13,519 bases of DNA from Candidatus Aminicenantota bacterium (GTDB lineage: Bacteria > Acidobacteriota > Aminicenantia > Aminicenantales > Aminicenantaceae). Of the stretch, positions 5,915 through 13,512 are shown one piece after another. Every line of letters starts with the position of its first letter. The first letter of the stretch is position 1. The position numbers and the translations under genes were made by a program. Where the stretch lies: positions 1 through 13,519 of the forward strand of contig JAUWJP010000017.1 in assembly GCA_030607635.1 (NCBI GenBank), read 5' to 3'. The notes beneath the pieces were generated by a model. The model ran no database searches. It saw only the letters and a list, made by a program, of their open reading frames with translations, and had not been told where the DNA came from.

Positions 5915-8103
5915 TGGAGCTAAAAGAGTACCAAAAGAGGGCGGTAGAGAATTTGGTAGGAAAAATGAACAATATGCTCAGATCTCCTGAAAATGGGGTG
6001 TGTGTATTCCAGAGTCCGACGGGATCTGGAAAGACAATTATGGTTTCTCAAGCCATAAAGGAGCTTGTCAAAAAAAGAAAAGACGATAAGAAGCTTTCGT
6101 TCGTCTGGATATCCGTGAGGATGTTGCATGAACAGAGCAAAGAAAAAATTGAGAGATACTATGAAGACGATCAAACGCTTCAATGTTCTTATTTTGAAGA
6201 TCTCATTGATAAAAAAATCGATGAGAACGAAATCTTATTCATTAACTGGCAGAGGATCAACAAAAAGGATATAAACATTTACGTTAGAGAAAACGAGCAA
6301 GAAAACAATCTGAACCATATAATTCAGAATACGAAAGATGAAGGAAGAGATATAATTTTGATTATCGATGAAAGTCATCATACTGCAAAATCAGAGAAGT
6401 CGAAAGAATTGATCGAAGTCATATCCCCGAAGGTCACACTTGAAGTGTCTGCCACTCCGCATTTGAAAGAGAATGTTTCCGAAATTGAGAAGGTCTATCT
6501 TAGCGATGTAAAAGCAGAAGAGATGATCAAATCTGAAATAGCAGTGAATCCCGAATTTTTAGAAATAAAAGTCGGCCCCAAAAGCGCTGATGAACTAGTC
6601 ATCGGTCAAGCACTCAAAAAGCGGGGAGAATTGGTCAAGATGTATGGAAAGGAAGGATCAAACATCAATCCTCTCGTTCTGATTCAGCTTCCAGATAAGA
6701 GAAGCGACATGACCGATAAAAAGGAAGATGTCATGAAGATATTGAATGACAAATTCAATATCACCGAAGAAAACGGGAAAGTGGCGATCTGGCTTTCAGA
6801 AGACAAGTCAGACACTTTGGTAAATATAGAGAAGAATGACAACGAAGTTGAAGTCTTGATTTTTAAGCAGGCAATTGCTCTGGGATGGGATTGTCCCAGG
6901 GCTTCGATACTTGTAATTTTCAGGGAATCAAAGAGCTTTGTTTTTACGATCCAAACGATTGGCCGGATAATGAGAATGCCGGAACTGGAATATTATCTTA
7001 GAGAACCTGAACTAAATAACGGTTTTGTTTTCACTAATTTATCAAGCATTGAAATCACTGAAGATTATGCGAAAGACTACGTTACTGTATATGAGGCGAA
7101 AAGAAACAATAATATTTATGATGAAGTCTCGTTGCCTTCGATTTATTTAAAGAGACAAAGGGAAAGAACGCGTCTAGCCGGTGAATTCGTTAAGATATTT
7201 GAAAAAATTGCACAAAATAAAAAACTTAAAAAAAAGATAAACACTCGTCCGTTAAAAATTGTCAGTCCGATTATTGCAAACGGAAAGATTGTCGATGTTG
7301 ACAAGCTGGGTGAAATCGAACACAAGGGAACGATCGATGTGGCATTGAGCGATCATGAAATTCAAAAGAGATTTGATTTGTTTATCTCCCAGAACTGTTC
7401 ACCATATGCTCCGATCGATTCAAGCGACAGGATGAAAACCGCAATATATCAGTTTTTCAAAAAAGAGTTTGAAATTGAAAAATTTGACCCGAAAGTTCAG
7501 AAAATCATTTTAGGGAAAGAAAATGTCCAGCCCTTTGTAGATATCATTAATTTGGCAAAGGAAAGATATTTCATTGAAGTAGTCAAAGAGCTCAGTGAGA
7601 AGAGAGAAAAAGTAGAAGTGCCTATATGGGAAGTTCCCGTAGTCATTAACTATAATACTCTGTATAAGAAATCCGAGCATCCAAAATCAATAATGAAACC
7701 TCTTTATTCCAGGCAGCCTAGTAAACCCGAACAAGATTTCATGAAACAATTGGACAAATCGGATAAGATCAAGTGGTGGTTTAAGAACGGAGAAGGAGAG
7801 ATAAAATATTTTGCTGTGTTATATGAAGAGAACGGATTTGAAAGCGCTTTCTATGTCGATTTTATTGTGATGTTCAAGGACGGCAATATCGGATTATTTG
7901 ATACTAAAGGTGGCATGACAGCCAAGGATGCAAAATATCGTGCGGAAGGCCTACAGAGATATATAAAGAAGCAAAAAGGGAAAGGGAGAAATATCTGGGG
8001 TGGCATTGTGATCTATGTAAATGGCTCGTGGCGATGCAATGACAAGTCAGAGTACAAATTCGATCCAAACAATCTGTCTGAGTGGAAAACTCTTGAAATA
8101 TAA
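5911..8103 (+). CDS. res: Type III-like restriction subunit (Res), SF2 helicase-nuclease
   Basis: 730 residues. Superfamily 2 motifs appear in order: a Q-motif-like YQKRAV at 7-12, Walker A SPTGSGKT 35-42, DEAH-type box DESH 153-156, motif III SATP 180-183 and motif VI QTIGRIMR 348-355. Near the C-terminus, YVDF with D650 followed by FDTKG with D664-x-K666 fits a PD-(D/E)xK nuclease centre of the kind found at the end of Res proteins. It should hydrolyse ATP to move along or switch on DNA and cut when bound to Mod. It is shorter than classical EcoP1/EcoP15 Res proteins (about 970 residues), and much of the difference must be between motif VI and the nuclease. Two consecutive ATG codons occur at 5911 and 5914; an AGAGGA site lies upstream. 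The first ATG overlaps the mod stop. Confidence 0.95.
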   Translation: MMELKEYQKRAVENLVGKMNNMLRSPENGVCVFQSPTGSGKTIMVSQAIKELVKKRKDDKKLSFVWISVRMLHEQSKEKIERYYEDDQTLQCSYFEDLIDKKIDENEILFINWQRINKKDINIYVRENEQENNLNHIIQNTKDEGRDIILIIDESHHTAKSEKSKELIEVISPKVTLEVSATPHLKENVSEIEKVYLSDVKAEEMIKSEIAVNPEFLEIKVGPKSADELVIGQALKKRGELVKMYGKEGSNINPLVLIQLPDKRSDMTDKKEDVMKILNDKFNITEENGKVAIWLSEDKSDTLVNIEKNDNEVEVLIFKQAIALGWDCPRASILVIFRESKSFVFTIQTIGRIMRMPELEYYLREPELNNGFVFTNLSSIEITEDYAKDYVTVYEAKRNNNIYDEVSLPSIYLKRQRERTRLAGEFVKIFEKIAQNKKLKKKINTRPLKIVSPIIANGKIVDVDKLGEIEHKGTIDVALSDHEIQKRFDLFISQNCSPYAPIDSSDRMKTAIYQFFKKEFEIEKFDPKVQKIILGKENVQPFVDIINLAKERYFIEVVKELSEKREKVEVPIWEVPVVINYNTLYKKSEHPKSIMKPLYSRQPSKPEQDFMKQLDKSDKIKWWFKNGEGEIKYFAVLYEENGFESAFYVDFIVMFKDGNIGLFDTKGGMTAKDAKYRAEGLQRYIKKQKGKGRNIWGGIVIYVNGSWRCNDKSEYKFDPNNLSEWKTLEI

Positions 8104-8160
8104 CAATATAGAAATTAAGTTACTGAAGAAAAGGGGATTGCAGCTGGTTTTGGGGAGTAG

Positions 8161-8189
8161 TTGATTAGATTTTATTTTTATATTATATT
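8161..8189 (+). promoter_or_regulatory. Sigma70-type promoter of the HAD gene
   Basis: TTGATT (8161-8166) and TATATT (8184-8189) are separated by exactly 17 bp and lie 23 bp before the HAD start codon. This makes the HAD gene a separate transcription unit from mod-res, although no clear terminator separates them. Confidence 0.6.
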
Positions 8190-8212
8190 TCTAAAGAAAA
8201 AATAAGGGGAGC

Positions 8213-9079
8213 ATGCACAAAAAAAATATTATCGCCATAATTTACGATTTTGATGGAACTTTAAGCCCTCAGCCAATGCAGGAATATACTGTATTTCCTC
8301 AGCTAAAAATTAGCCCTAATAAATTCTGGAAGGAAGTAAAAAAGGAAAATGAAGATATCAAAGGGGAAGAGATTATCACATATATGATGAAAATGCTCAA
8401 AAAAGCACATGCGGCGGACCTGAAAATAAGTAAGGCTGATCTTGGCAATATGGCCGCTAAAATTAAATATTATCCCGGTGTTGTTTACTTTTTTAACAGA
8501 ATTAATAAGTTTGTGGAGAAGGAATCCGGAGGAGAAGCGAAGCTGAGACACTATGTAATTTCTTCCGGCCTAAAAGAAATCCTGGACAAAACTAAAATCA
8601 AAAGGTACTTTCACAACATTTTTGCTTCTGAGTATCATTATGACGTATATAAAAAACCTGCATATCCGAAACTCGTTGTAACGGATACAATTAAAACGCA
8701 ATTTTTGTTTAGAATTAACAAGGGAAAAGAAAAACTCAGTGAAAACATAAACGAATTTATGGAAGAAGCGGCGCGCCCGATTCCCTTCTCAAACATTATT
8801 TATATTGGTGATGGATTGACTGATGTACCATGCATGACAGTAACAACAATGAATGGGGGTTATTCCATCGCTGTTTTCAATCCTAAAAAGAGAAAAAGTA
8901 TCCAAATATGTAAAACTCTTTTTAAAAATGCCCGTGTTGATTTTATTGCAGAAGCTGATTATTGTAAGGGACGAGAACTAGATACTTATGTAAAGGTCAT
9001 ATTGAAAACCATTATTGCTGGAATTAATCATTACACTGCCCAAAGAGAAATGGCAAAAAAAAGAAATGTGTATAAATGA
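8213..9079 (+). CDS. HAD-superfamily phosphatase
   Basis: 288 residues, soluble. All main HAD motifs are visible: motif I DFDGTL with the nucleophile D12 and acid D14, motif II VISSG with S117/S118, and motif IV GDGLTD with D200 and D204. The motif III lysine is likely in the K-rich 147-153 or 167-185 region but is not certain. The roughly 90 residues between motifs I and II are helical (FWKEVKKENED..., MMKMLKKAH) and form a C1-type cap, as in phosphoserine phosphatase-like members, pointing to a small phosphorylated substrate. The substrate is not deducible. The start is unusual: AAGGGGAG ends one base before the ATG, but no other start keeps motif I. A 50-codon gene follows 8 bp after the stop. 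Its place among defence genes and before a phosphoribosyltransferase operon suggests nucleotide-related chemistry, as inference. Confidence 0.93.
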   Translation: MHKKNIIAIIYDFDGTLSPQPMQEYTVFPQLKISPNKFWKEVKKENEDIKGEEIITYMMKMLKKAHAADLKISKADLGNMAAKIKYYPGVVYFFNRINKFVEKESGGEAKLRHYVISSGLKEILDKTKIKRYFHNIFASEYHYDVYKKPAYPKLVVTDTIKTQFLFRINKGKEKLSENINEFMEEAARPIPFSNIIYIGDGLTDVPCMTVTTMNGGYSIAVFNPKKRKSIQICKTLFKNARVDFIAEADYCKGRELDTYVKVILKTIIAGINHYTAQREMAKKRNVYK

Positions 9080-9087
9080 GGGGAAAT

Positions 9088-9240
9088 ATGAAGAAAGAAA
9101 AGATGTCTCGTGAAGAGATAGAAAAAAAAATTGACAAATTATTTAATCGAAGGATATCCAGCGCAAAAGAATTCTCTTCTGCAAGGAGAATTCCAAAGCA
9201 AGCTCATTTTGCAATGGAAAATAATGGTAAGAAAAAGTAA
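9088..9240 (+). CDS. Small basic protein of 50 residues, unknown
   Basis: ATG 9088 is preceded by GAGGGG (9078-9083) at good spacing, and the frame runs to TAA 9238-9240. The product is rich in Lys, Arg and Glu (starts MKKEKMSREEIEKKIDKLF, ends ENNGKKK), with an N-terminal amphipathic helix and a basic middle (RRISS, ARRIP). It lies 8 bp after the HAD gene and should be co-transcribed and probably co-translated. It may bind nucleic acid or the phosphatase; no family is recognised. Confidence 0.6.
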   Translation: MKKEKMSREEIEKKIDKLFNRRISSAKEFSSARRIPKQAHFAMENNGKKK

Positions 9241-9283
9241 ATTAGCCAGGTTATATTAACGATTTCTCCTGGAGTACATAGTA

Positions 9284-9312
9284 TTGACTTAATAGCTGCC
9301 ATAGGGTATCTT
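9284..9312 (+). promoter_or_regulatory. Strong sigma70-type promoter of the PRTase-cyclase operon
   Basis: TTGACT (9284-9289, five of six consensus bases) and TATCTT (9307-9312, four of six) are separated by exactly 17 bp. The expected start point is near 9319, giving a leader of about 60 nt before the ATG at 9380. Confidence 0.7.
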
Positions 9313-9321
9313 TTCTGTGTA

Positions 9322-9341
9322 CTGATTTTACAGCAAATCAG
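9322..9341. promoter_or_regulatory. Inverted repeat in the leader, candidate operator or hairpin
   Basis: CTGATTT (9322-9328) and AAATCAG (9335-9341) are perfect inverted arms around the 6-bp spacer TACAGC. It begins just after the expected transcription start, the usual place of a repressor operator; as RNA it would be a modest hairpin 38 nt before the start codon. No regulator gene is adjacent, so the factor would be encoded elsewhere or be one of the two operon products. Confidence 0.5.
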
Positions 9342-9379
9342 GAATTATTACTTTTGTATATCAAACAAGGAATATATCA

Positions 9380-10714
9380 ATGAATATGTCAGAGCTTTTT
9401 CCTCAATTCAAACAGTTTCTTGAATCGGAAGTATTAGACAAAAATTTTGATTACATAGTTCCCATAGAGACAAAAGGAGCCCTTGTGCTTGATGAAATAA
9501 TATCAACTATGGAGAAACCTAAGCCAAGAGTATTGTATAAGAGGGCTTTTGATTTCTTAGATCCCGAGGAAATCAAAGGAAAGAAAGCAGCAATTATAGA
9601 TGACTCCGTGTTCACAGGAAAGACAATCAATAAAGACACTGAAAACCTTCTTAATAAAGGTTTTGGCGAGGTGAAAAAGTACGCTTTTATTCTATTCGAT
9701 GGAAAAGATACGAAAGAATGTAGACGTATTGACGGCATTAATTTCTCAACAATTTTAAAAAGGGAACAATATGAGAATCTCATTGAAGAATTTTCACAGC
9801 TATCTCTTAAGTTTAGACCTTCTAATCCAGATCACTTGCTATTTGCTGCTTACCTTCCTGAAGAGAACAGTTCCGACATTCTATTTGATATTTCACGATA
9901 TACTGGCTTTCTTGTTGAGTACCAACGTCAACCGGGATGTTGCACTTGGAGTGTTCATTACCCAGACTGGTCACCGGAGATTAATAAAAAAATTGCCAGA
10001 GATATTTGTTCAAATAAAGTTCGGATTAACATTGACAGCATTGGTCACATGGTCAGATTCTCAGCACAATTCTATCCCTCCTTAAGTATATCTTCTGACC
10101 TCACAATTAATGATCCAATTTGGAAAAAATGCCACGAAATTTTATCAAAACCCTGGCAAGACGAAGAAACTAACATTAAAAATCTGTATGAAAGTTTTAC
10201 AATTTATATTCGTTTAAAACAAGCAAAAAACTTCATATCGGAGATACAAAATGCCGGAGTTACAGTTGATTCTCCCCGAATGCTAACAGCGAGGATTGGA
10301 CAATATTACGGAGATCAGGTTGCCGCTGAATTAAAAAAGCTCTGGAGGAATGTTGCAGAAGAATCTAAACAGGAAGAGAGAAGCGCTTCTATAGAAAGTG
10401 GTTATAGAAATATCAAATATCCAGACGATATCCAAGAGTTAATGAAACAGATAATGGTTATCCTTGATTCTGATTACCGAAAAGAGAATGAATCACAAGA
10501 AAATCAATATCTATGGGAGTCTGTCGGGAGAGATCTCGATGAAATAGCAAGCAAGCCCGGACTTTCAAAGTTAGAAGTTTCTATCGGTGCAGAAATTCTT
10601 AATGACTATGGATATTGTAGCCCTATGTTTGACTTACGTCAGTCAAATGGCATGAAAGAAGCTAAAAGAAGTTACAGGATGTCCGAAACCGGAACCTTCA
10701 GACTATATCTTTAG
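9380..10714 (+). CDS. Phosphoribosyltransferase-domain protein with long unknown C-terminal region
   Basis: 444 residues, no membrane segment. The N-terminal 140 residues form a type I phosphoribosyltransferase-like domain: IVPIETKGALVLDE at 26-39 resembles the opening strand and loop, and IIDDSVFTGKTI at 72-83 is the PRPP-binding signature (hydrophobic strand, two acidic residues, then TGxT). The usual position for a small residue before Thr is kept (FTGKT). Residues 145-444 hold a conserved-looking stretch with two cysteines (PGCCTWSVHYPDW, near 195-207) and long helices; I recognise no domain. Enzymes of this fold move ribose-5-phosphate from PRPP onto a base or act as PRPP sensors. The start has AAGGA 8 bp upstream; a second ATG lies two codons on. 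The next gene begins 8 bp after the stop. Together they look like one functional unit. Predicted conflict systems do include divergent phosphoribosyltransferases, but I cannot assign this to a named one. Confidence 0.88.
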   Translation: MNMSELFPQFKQFLESEVLDKNFDYIVPIETKGALVLDEIISTMEKPKPRVLYKRAFDFLDPEEIKGKKAAIIDDSVFTGKTINKDTENLLNKGFGEVKKYAFILFDGKDTKECRRIDGINFSTILKREQYENLIEEFSQLSLKFRPSNPDHLLFAAYLPEENSSDILFDISRYTGFLVEYQRQPGCCTWSVHYPDWSPEINKKIARDICSNKVRINIDSIGHMVRFSAQFYPSLSISSDLTINDPIWKKCHEILSKPWQDEETNIKNLYESFTIYIRLKQAKNFISEIQNAGVTVDSPRMLTARIGQYYGDQVAAELKKLWRNVAEESKQEERSASIESGYRNIKYPDDIQELMKQIMVILDSDYRKENESQENQYLWESVGRDLDEIASKPGLSKLEVSIGAEILNDYGYCSPMFDLRQSNGMKEAKRSYRMSETGTFRLYL

Positions 10715-10722
10715 AAAGAAAT

Positions 10723-12414
10723 ATGGAAAATCAGTTAACAGAATTCATTGCCTTAACTTCATTCTCATCGGAAAGGCTCAAAGGCCAGAGAGAAGTCCCT
10801 TTAGGTGTGATAGAAAAAATACTTTCTATCTCACATAACATGCTAAACATTCCAATTGAAGGGATGGAGACAAAAATATATCGACGCGGATCAGTAAATT
10901 TTATGTTGCATGACTCACTTGTTGTTGAAAAGCAGCCTATTAGTTTGGAATCTCTAGATTCAAAATATTTTGATAAGGAAAAAAAGCCTAAAGGTACTAC
11001 TTTTTCGTATACGGAAACATTTAGAAAGAAGATTGATATTATAGTGCAGAAATCATATATGTTAAATTATGAAAACGCTATAACAGAACTAATAGAAATC
11101 TGGAAAAATGAGGGTGGTCTTTTAAATTTAACGTTCTTTGACTTGTTCCGTATCGGTTATGGGGGAATAAGCTTTGTCATAGGCGGATTGGAAATAATTT
11201 TAGATGATATATACTGGTATGCAAGAAAAACACTATATTTAGATGATCTCAGTAAACCAGATGATTTTAGAGTACGGCAAAACAGACTAAAATCTACAGA
11301 TAAAAAAATTAGAAACACTTTGGTATCAGTTTTTGAAAAAATAGATATTCTAAAAAATGCTGACAAGTTCAGATTGCGTTTAGGGGACGGAATTCAATCC
11401 CTTCTGAGAAAACGTTTGCTTGTGAAAACAAAATCTTTCCCGTCAAATTCTGTTTTTTTTGATATAGTGGAAGCCTTAGCATCTTGTTTACTTAGAGTGT
11501 GGGAAATTATTCGGTATATTCCCATTGAATATTCAAAGCAAATGCAGCTTTTTTCCAAGACCAACTCGTCAAACAATACAAAAATGAATAACATAATCAG
11601 ACAGTTAGAATATATATTAGAGTCTCTATGGAAATTCAAAGGCTGGTCGAAAAAGCAAAAACCTGACACAGAGAATCTTTTGATAGAGATCATAGAAATG
11701 ATATTAACTGAGATAAAGCTTTGGAATCGAGCCCTTCTTGGTCAATATGATTTTAATTTTTTTTCTATTAACCAACGTAGTACAACAATATACGACAAAC
11801 CACGTAATTCCATTGCGTTCTATGACATTAAAAAGAGCTCTTATATACTTAATATTGTTAAAAATAAATCCTCATATCCCATTCTCAGACAATACAGCCA
11901 ATGGTTCAAACGAATAACGGCTGTACCAAAAAATTGGGCAATTTTGTTTGGAGGCGAAATTTCTCCAAAAGAGGAAAACGCTGGCGATAAACTATCGGCA
12001 TACTTTGATTCTTCTTTGAGTTGTGTTAGATCTGTGGCAATGTCCATGTATCATCTTGATATGCTCGACAAAATTTCAGAACATCCATTCCAATTTCAGG
12101 CAAGAGCGGGATTAGGAGAAGCCGATGTCTTTGTTGCCGGCGAGCAAGAACATAGCTTATTGATAAATTACATCGCTCATGCAATCGAAAAACTTGCAGA
12201 TTTGGATTTGGAGAAATCGATACCTGAGCCATATTTTTTGGTCTTAGGCGATTTTCTTAGAGAGCATCCACAATGGAATAGTTATCGTTATAAGTTGGAT
12301 GAAGAAGTTGAATTCAAAGAAGTGGTGGCTTTCCCAATTCTGATAAAAGATTTACCAGACCTTATAATAAAAAATTTGAAAGAAATAAGCAAAAGTCCTA
12401 AACATGCAAGTTAA
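10723..12414 (+). CDS. Protein with C-terminal class III nucleotide-cyclase-like domain
   Basis: 563 residues. Residues 1-350 are long, mostly helical and without a domain I recognise; a hydrophobic patch near 146-162 (GYGGISFVIGGLEIIL) is probably buried rather than membrane. From about 362 the pattern of class III cyclases appears in order. IAFYDIKKSS carries the first metal-binding aspartate D368. ENAGDKLSAYFDSSLSC carries the second, D422, and aligns with the GDGFMAVF-type motif. RAGLGEADVFVAG (461-473) matches the (H)xGE strand. INYIAHAIE then matches the VNLAARLE helix, keeping N482 but with H486 where Arg is usual. So the metal site is intact and the transition-state site is altered. 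It may be an active cyclase of unusual substrate or a nucleotide-binding relic. The ribosome site before ATG 10723 is weak (AGAAAG), consistent with coupling to the upstream PRTase gene. The coding region is very AT-rich. Confidence 0.88.
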   Translation: MENQLTEFIALTSFSSERLKGQREVPLGVIEKILSISHNMLNIPIEGMETKIYRRGSVNFMLHDSLVVEKQPISLESLDSKYFDKEKKPKGTTFSYTETFRKKIDIIVQKSYMLNYENAITELIEIWKNEGGLLNLTFFDLFRIGYGGISFVIGGLEIILDDIYWYARKTLYLDDLSKPDDFRVRQNRLKSTDKKIRNTLVSVFEKIDILKNADKFRLRLGDGIQSLLRKRLLVKTKSFPSNSVFFDIVEALASCLLRVWEIIRYIPIEYSKQMQLFSKTNSSNNTKMNNIIRQLEYILESLWKFKGWSKKQKPDTENLLIEIIEMILTEIKLWNRALLGQYDFNFFSINQRSTTIYDKPRNSIAFYDIKKSSYILNIVKNKSSYPILRQYSQWFKRITAVPKNWAILFGGEISPKEENAGDKLSAYFDSSLSCVRSVAMSMYHLDMLDKISEHPFQFQARAGLGEADVFVAGEQEHSLLINYIAHAIEKLADLDLEKSIPEPYFLVLGDFLREHPQWNSYRYKLDEEVEFKEVVAFPILIKDLPDLIIKNLKEISKSPKHAS

Positions 12415-12482
12415 TGACAAAATTATGAAATTCATATTATCTAGTTTTTGAAAGGGAATGATCCTTATATTATTTATGATAA

Positions 12483-13417
12483 TTACAATCTGAATTCATT
12501 GCCAATAAAGATTTTTAATCGAGAGTTTTTATTTATTCTTAGATTTTTTAATTGAGAGAAAATGACTTTTTTGACCTTTTTAGCTAGGCATACAACAATC
12601 ACTTCATCAAATCTATAATCCAGATCTTTTCTGATGTTATAAATCGCCACCGACTTCCCGATCTCAATCTCAACCGAAATCTTCTTTCCATCCTTCTCTG
12701 CCACAAGGTCAACAGACTTCCCCCCGTCCAGCTTGTATTCATACGTTATTTTATATCCTTTCTTCCGGTAGTGTTCACCGACTCGGTATTTCCAGTATCG
12801 TGCTCCCATGAAGAATTTTTATGAAAAATTTTCTCAATCTTAACTTCAGGAATTGCTTTCTTTCCCTTATCCGTCAGAACCAGAACCTTCAAACGACCTG
12901 TCTTTGTGGAAACCGGGCGCCACGAAATTAGCTCTTTGTTTAATAATTCTGACTGGATTTTATTCCCCTGGTATCGGATGATTCCCAGCCTTTCATAGCG
13001 GGCAAGCACACCGAAAACCGGATTCCTGGCAATATCCACGAGAAAGCCCCTCTCGATATCCGTTAGGATTATTTGAATTTCCTCTTTTTTAACATCACTT
13101 CTAACGGGCCTAACAACTCTGCTTTCAGGAGAAAATCCTTTCATTTTCTCTTTTATGTCCTGATCGGCCACAATCCCTTTCTTTATAGAGCAAGGGGGAA
13201 ATTTAACGGGGAATGGCTTGAAAAACCGACCCTGGAGTTTGGTTATTGCAAGTCCGGTTTCCAGTTGCCCTAGGAAGTCAACCGGATCCCCGCTGTCCTG
13301 GCCCCACACTTTAGGGCCTCCCCCATCCCCGGGAGACAGAGGCGAAAAAACCAGAAACCCAAGCAAAACACAAATCAGTATCTTCCCAATCACCTGCATA
13401 TTGACTTTTCCCAACAT
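12483..13417 (-). pseudogene. Broken ATPase C-terminus with frameshift, behind a signal-peptide-like start
   Basis: Two minus-strand frames (12746-13417 and 12483-12809) overlap and together read as one protein tail. Frame one starts at 13417, or more likely at ATG 13399, with MQVIGKILICVLLGFLVFS, a signal-peptide-like segment. From about residue 50 it becomes LETGLAITKLQGRFFKPFPVKFP, typical of the end of HerA/VirB4-like ATPases of mobile elements. A winged-helix-like region follows (FLVDIARNPVFGVLARYERLGI). It ends SSWEH, then shifts. Frame two continues as RYWKYRVGEHYRKKGY and GKSVDLVAEKDGKKISVEIEIGKS, a PD-(D/E)xK-nuclease-like module. Deletion of a single base at about 12798-12800 explains the break. 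Walker motifs are absent, so the ATPase core is missing. The family assignment rests on memory of such tails and is moderate. It is convergent with the cyclase operon. Confidence 0.7.
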
Positions 13418-13426
13418 AGAACGGAA

Positions 13427-13455
13427 AACTTAATGCAAATTCCCGGCAATGTCAA
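13427..13455 (-). promoter_or_regulatory. Possible promoter of the broken minus-strand gene
   Basis: On the minus strand a perfect -35 TTGACA (13455-13450) is followed after 17 bp by TAAGTT (13432-13427), a poor -10. The start point would fall only a few bases before ATG 13417, which favours ATG 13399 (preceded by GGGAAAAG) as the real start. Confidence 0.4.
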
Positions 13456-13482
13456 ATTAATTTAATTTTTTTTAAAAAAACC

Positions 13483-13512
13483 CTTACATTATAAATTTAC
13501 CTGTGCTATACT
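13483..13512 (+). promoter_or_regulatory. Extended -10 promoter reading out of the window
   Basis: CTTACA (13483-13488), an 18-bp spacer and TATACT (13507-13512) preceded by TGC. It shares the nine bases TGCTATACT with the promoter at 1832-1861. It is divergent from the broken gene and should serve a gene to the right of the window. Confidence 0.45.

Noticed and set aside
9771..10085. 104-codon plus-strand frame inside the PRTase gene
   Set aside because: It is out of frame with a gene that has clear domain support on both sides, and has no ribosome site.
9380..12414. Interpretation as a known Pycsar or CBASS system
   Set aside because: No TIR, membrane or other standard effector accompanies the cyclase-like gene, there is no CD-NTase, and the cyclase transition-state Arg is replaced, so a named assignment is not supported.
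13073..13433. Plus-strand open frames opposite the broken ATPase gene
   Set aside because: Shadows of the minus-strand reading, which shows a signal peptide and family-like sequence.
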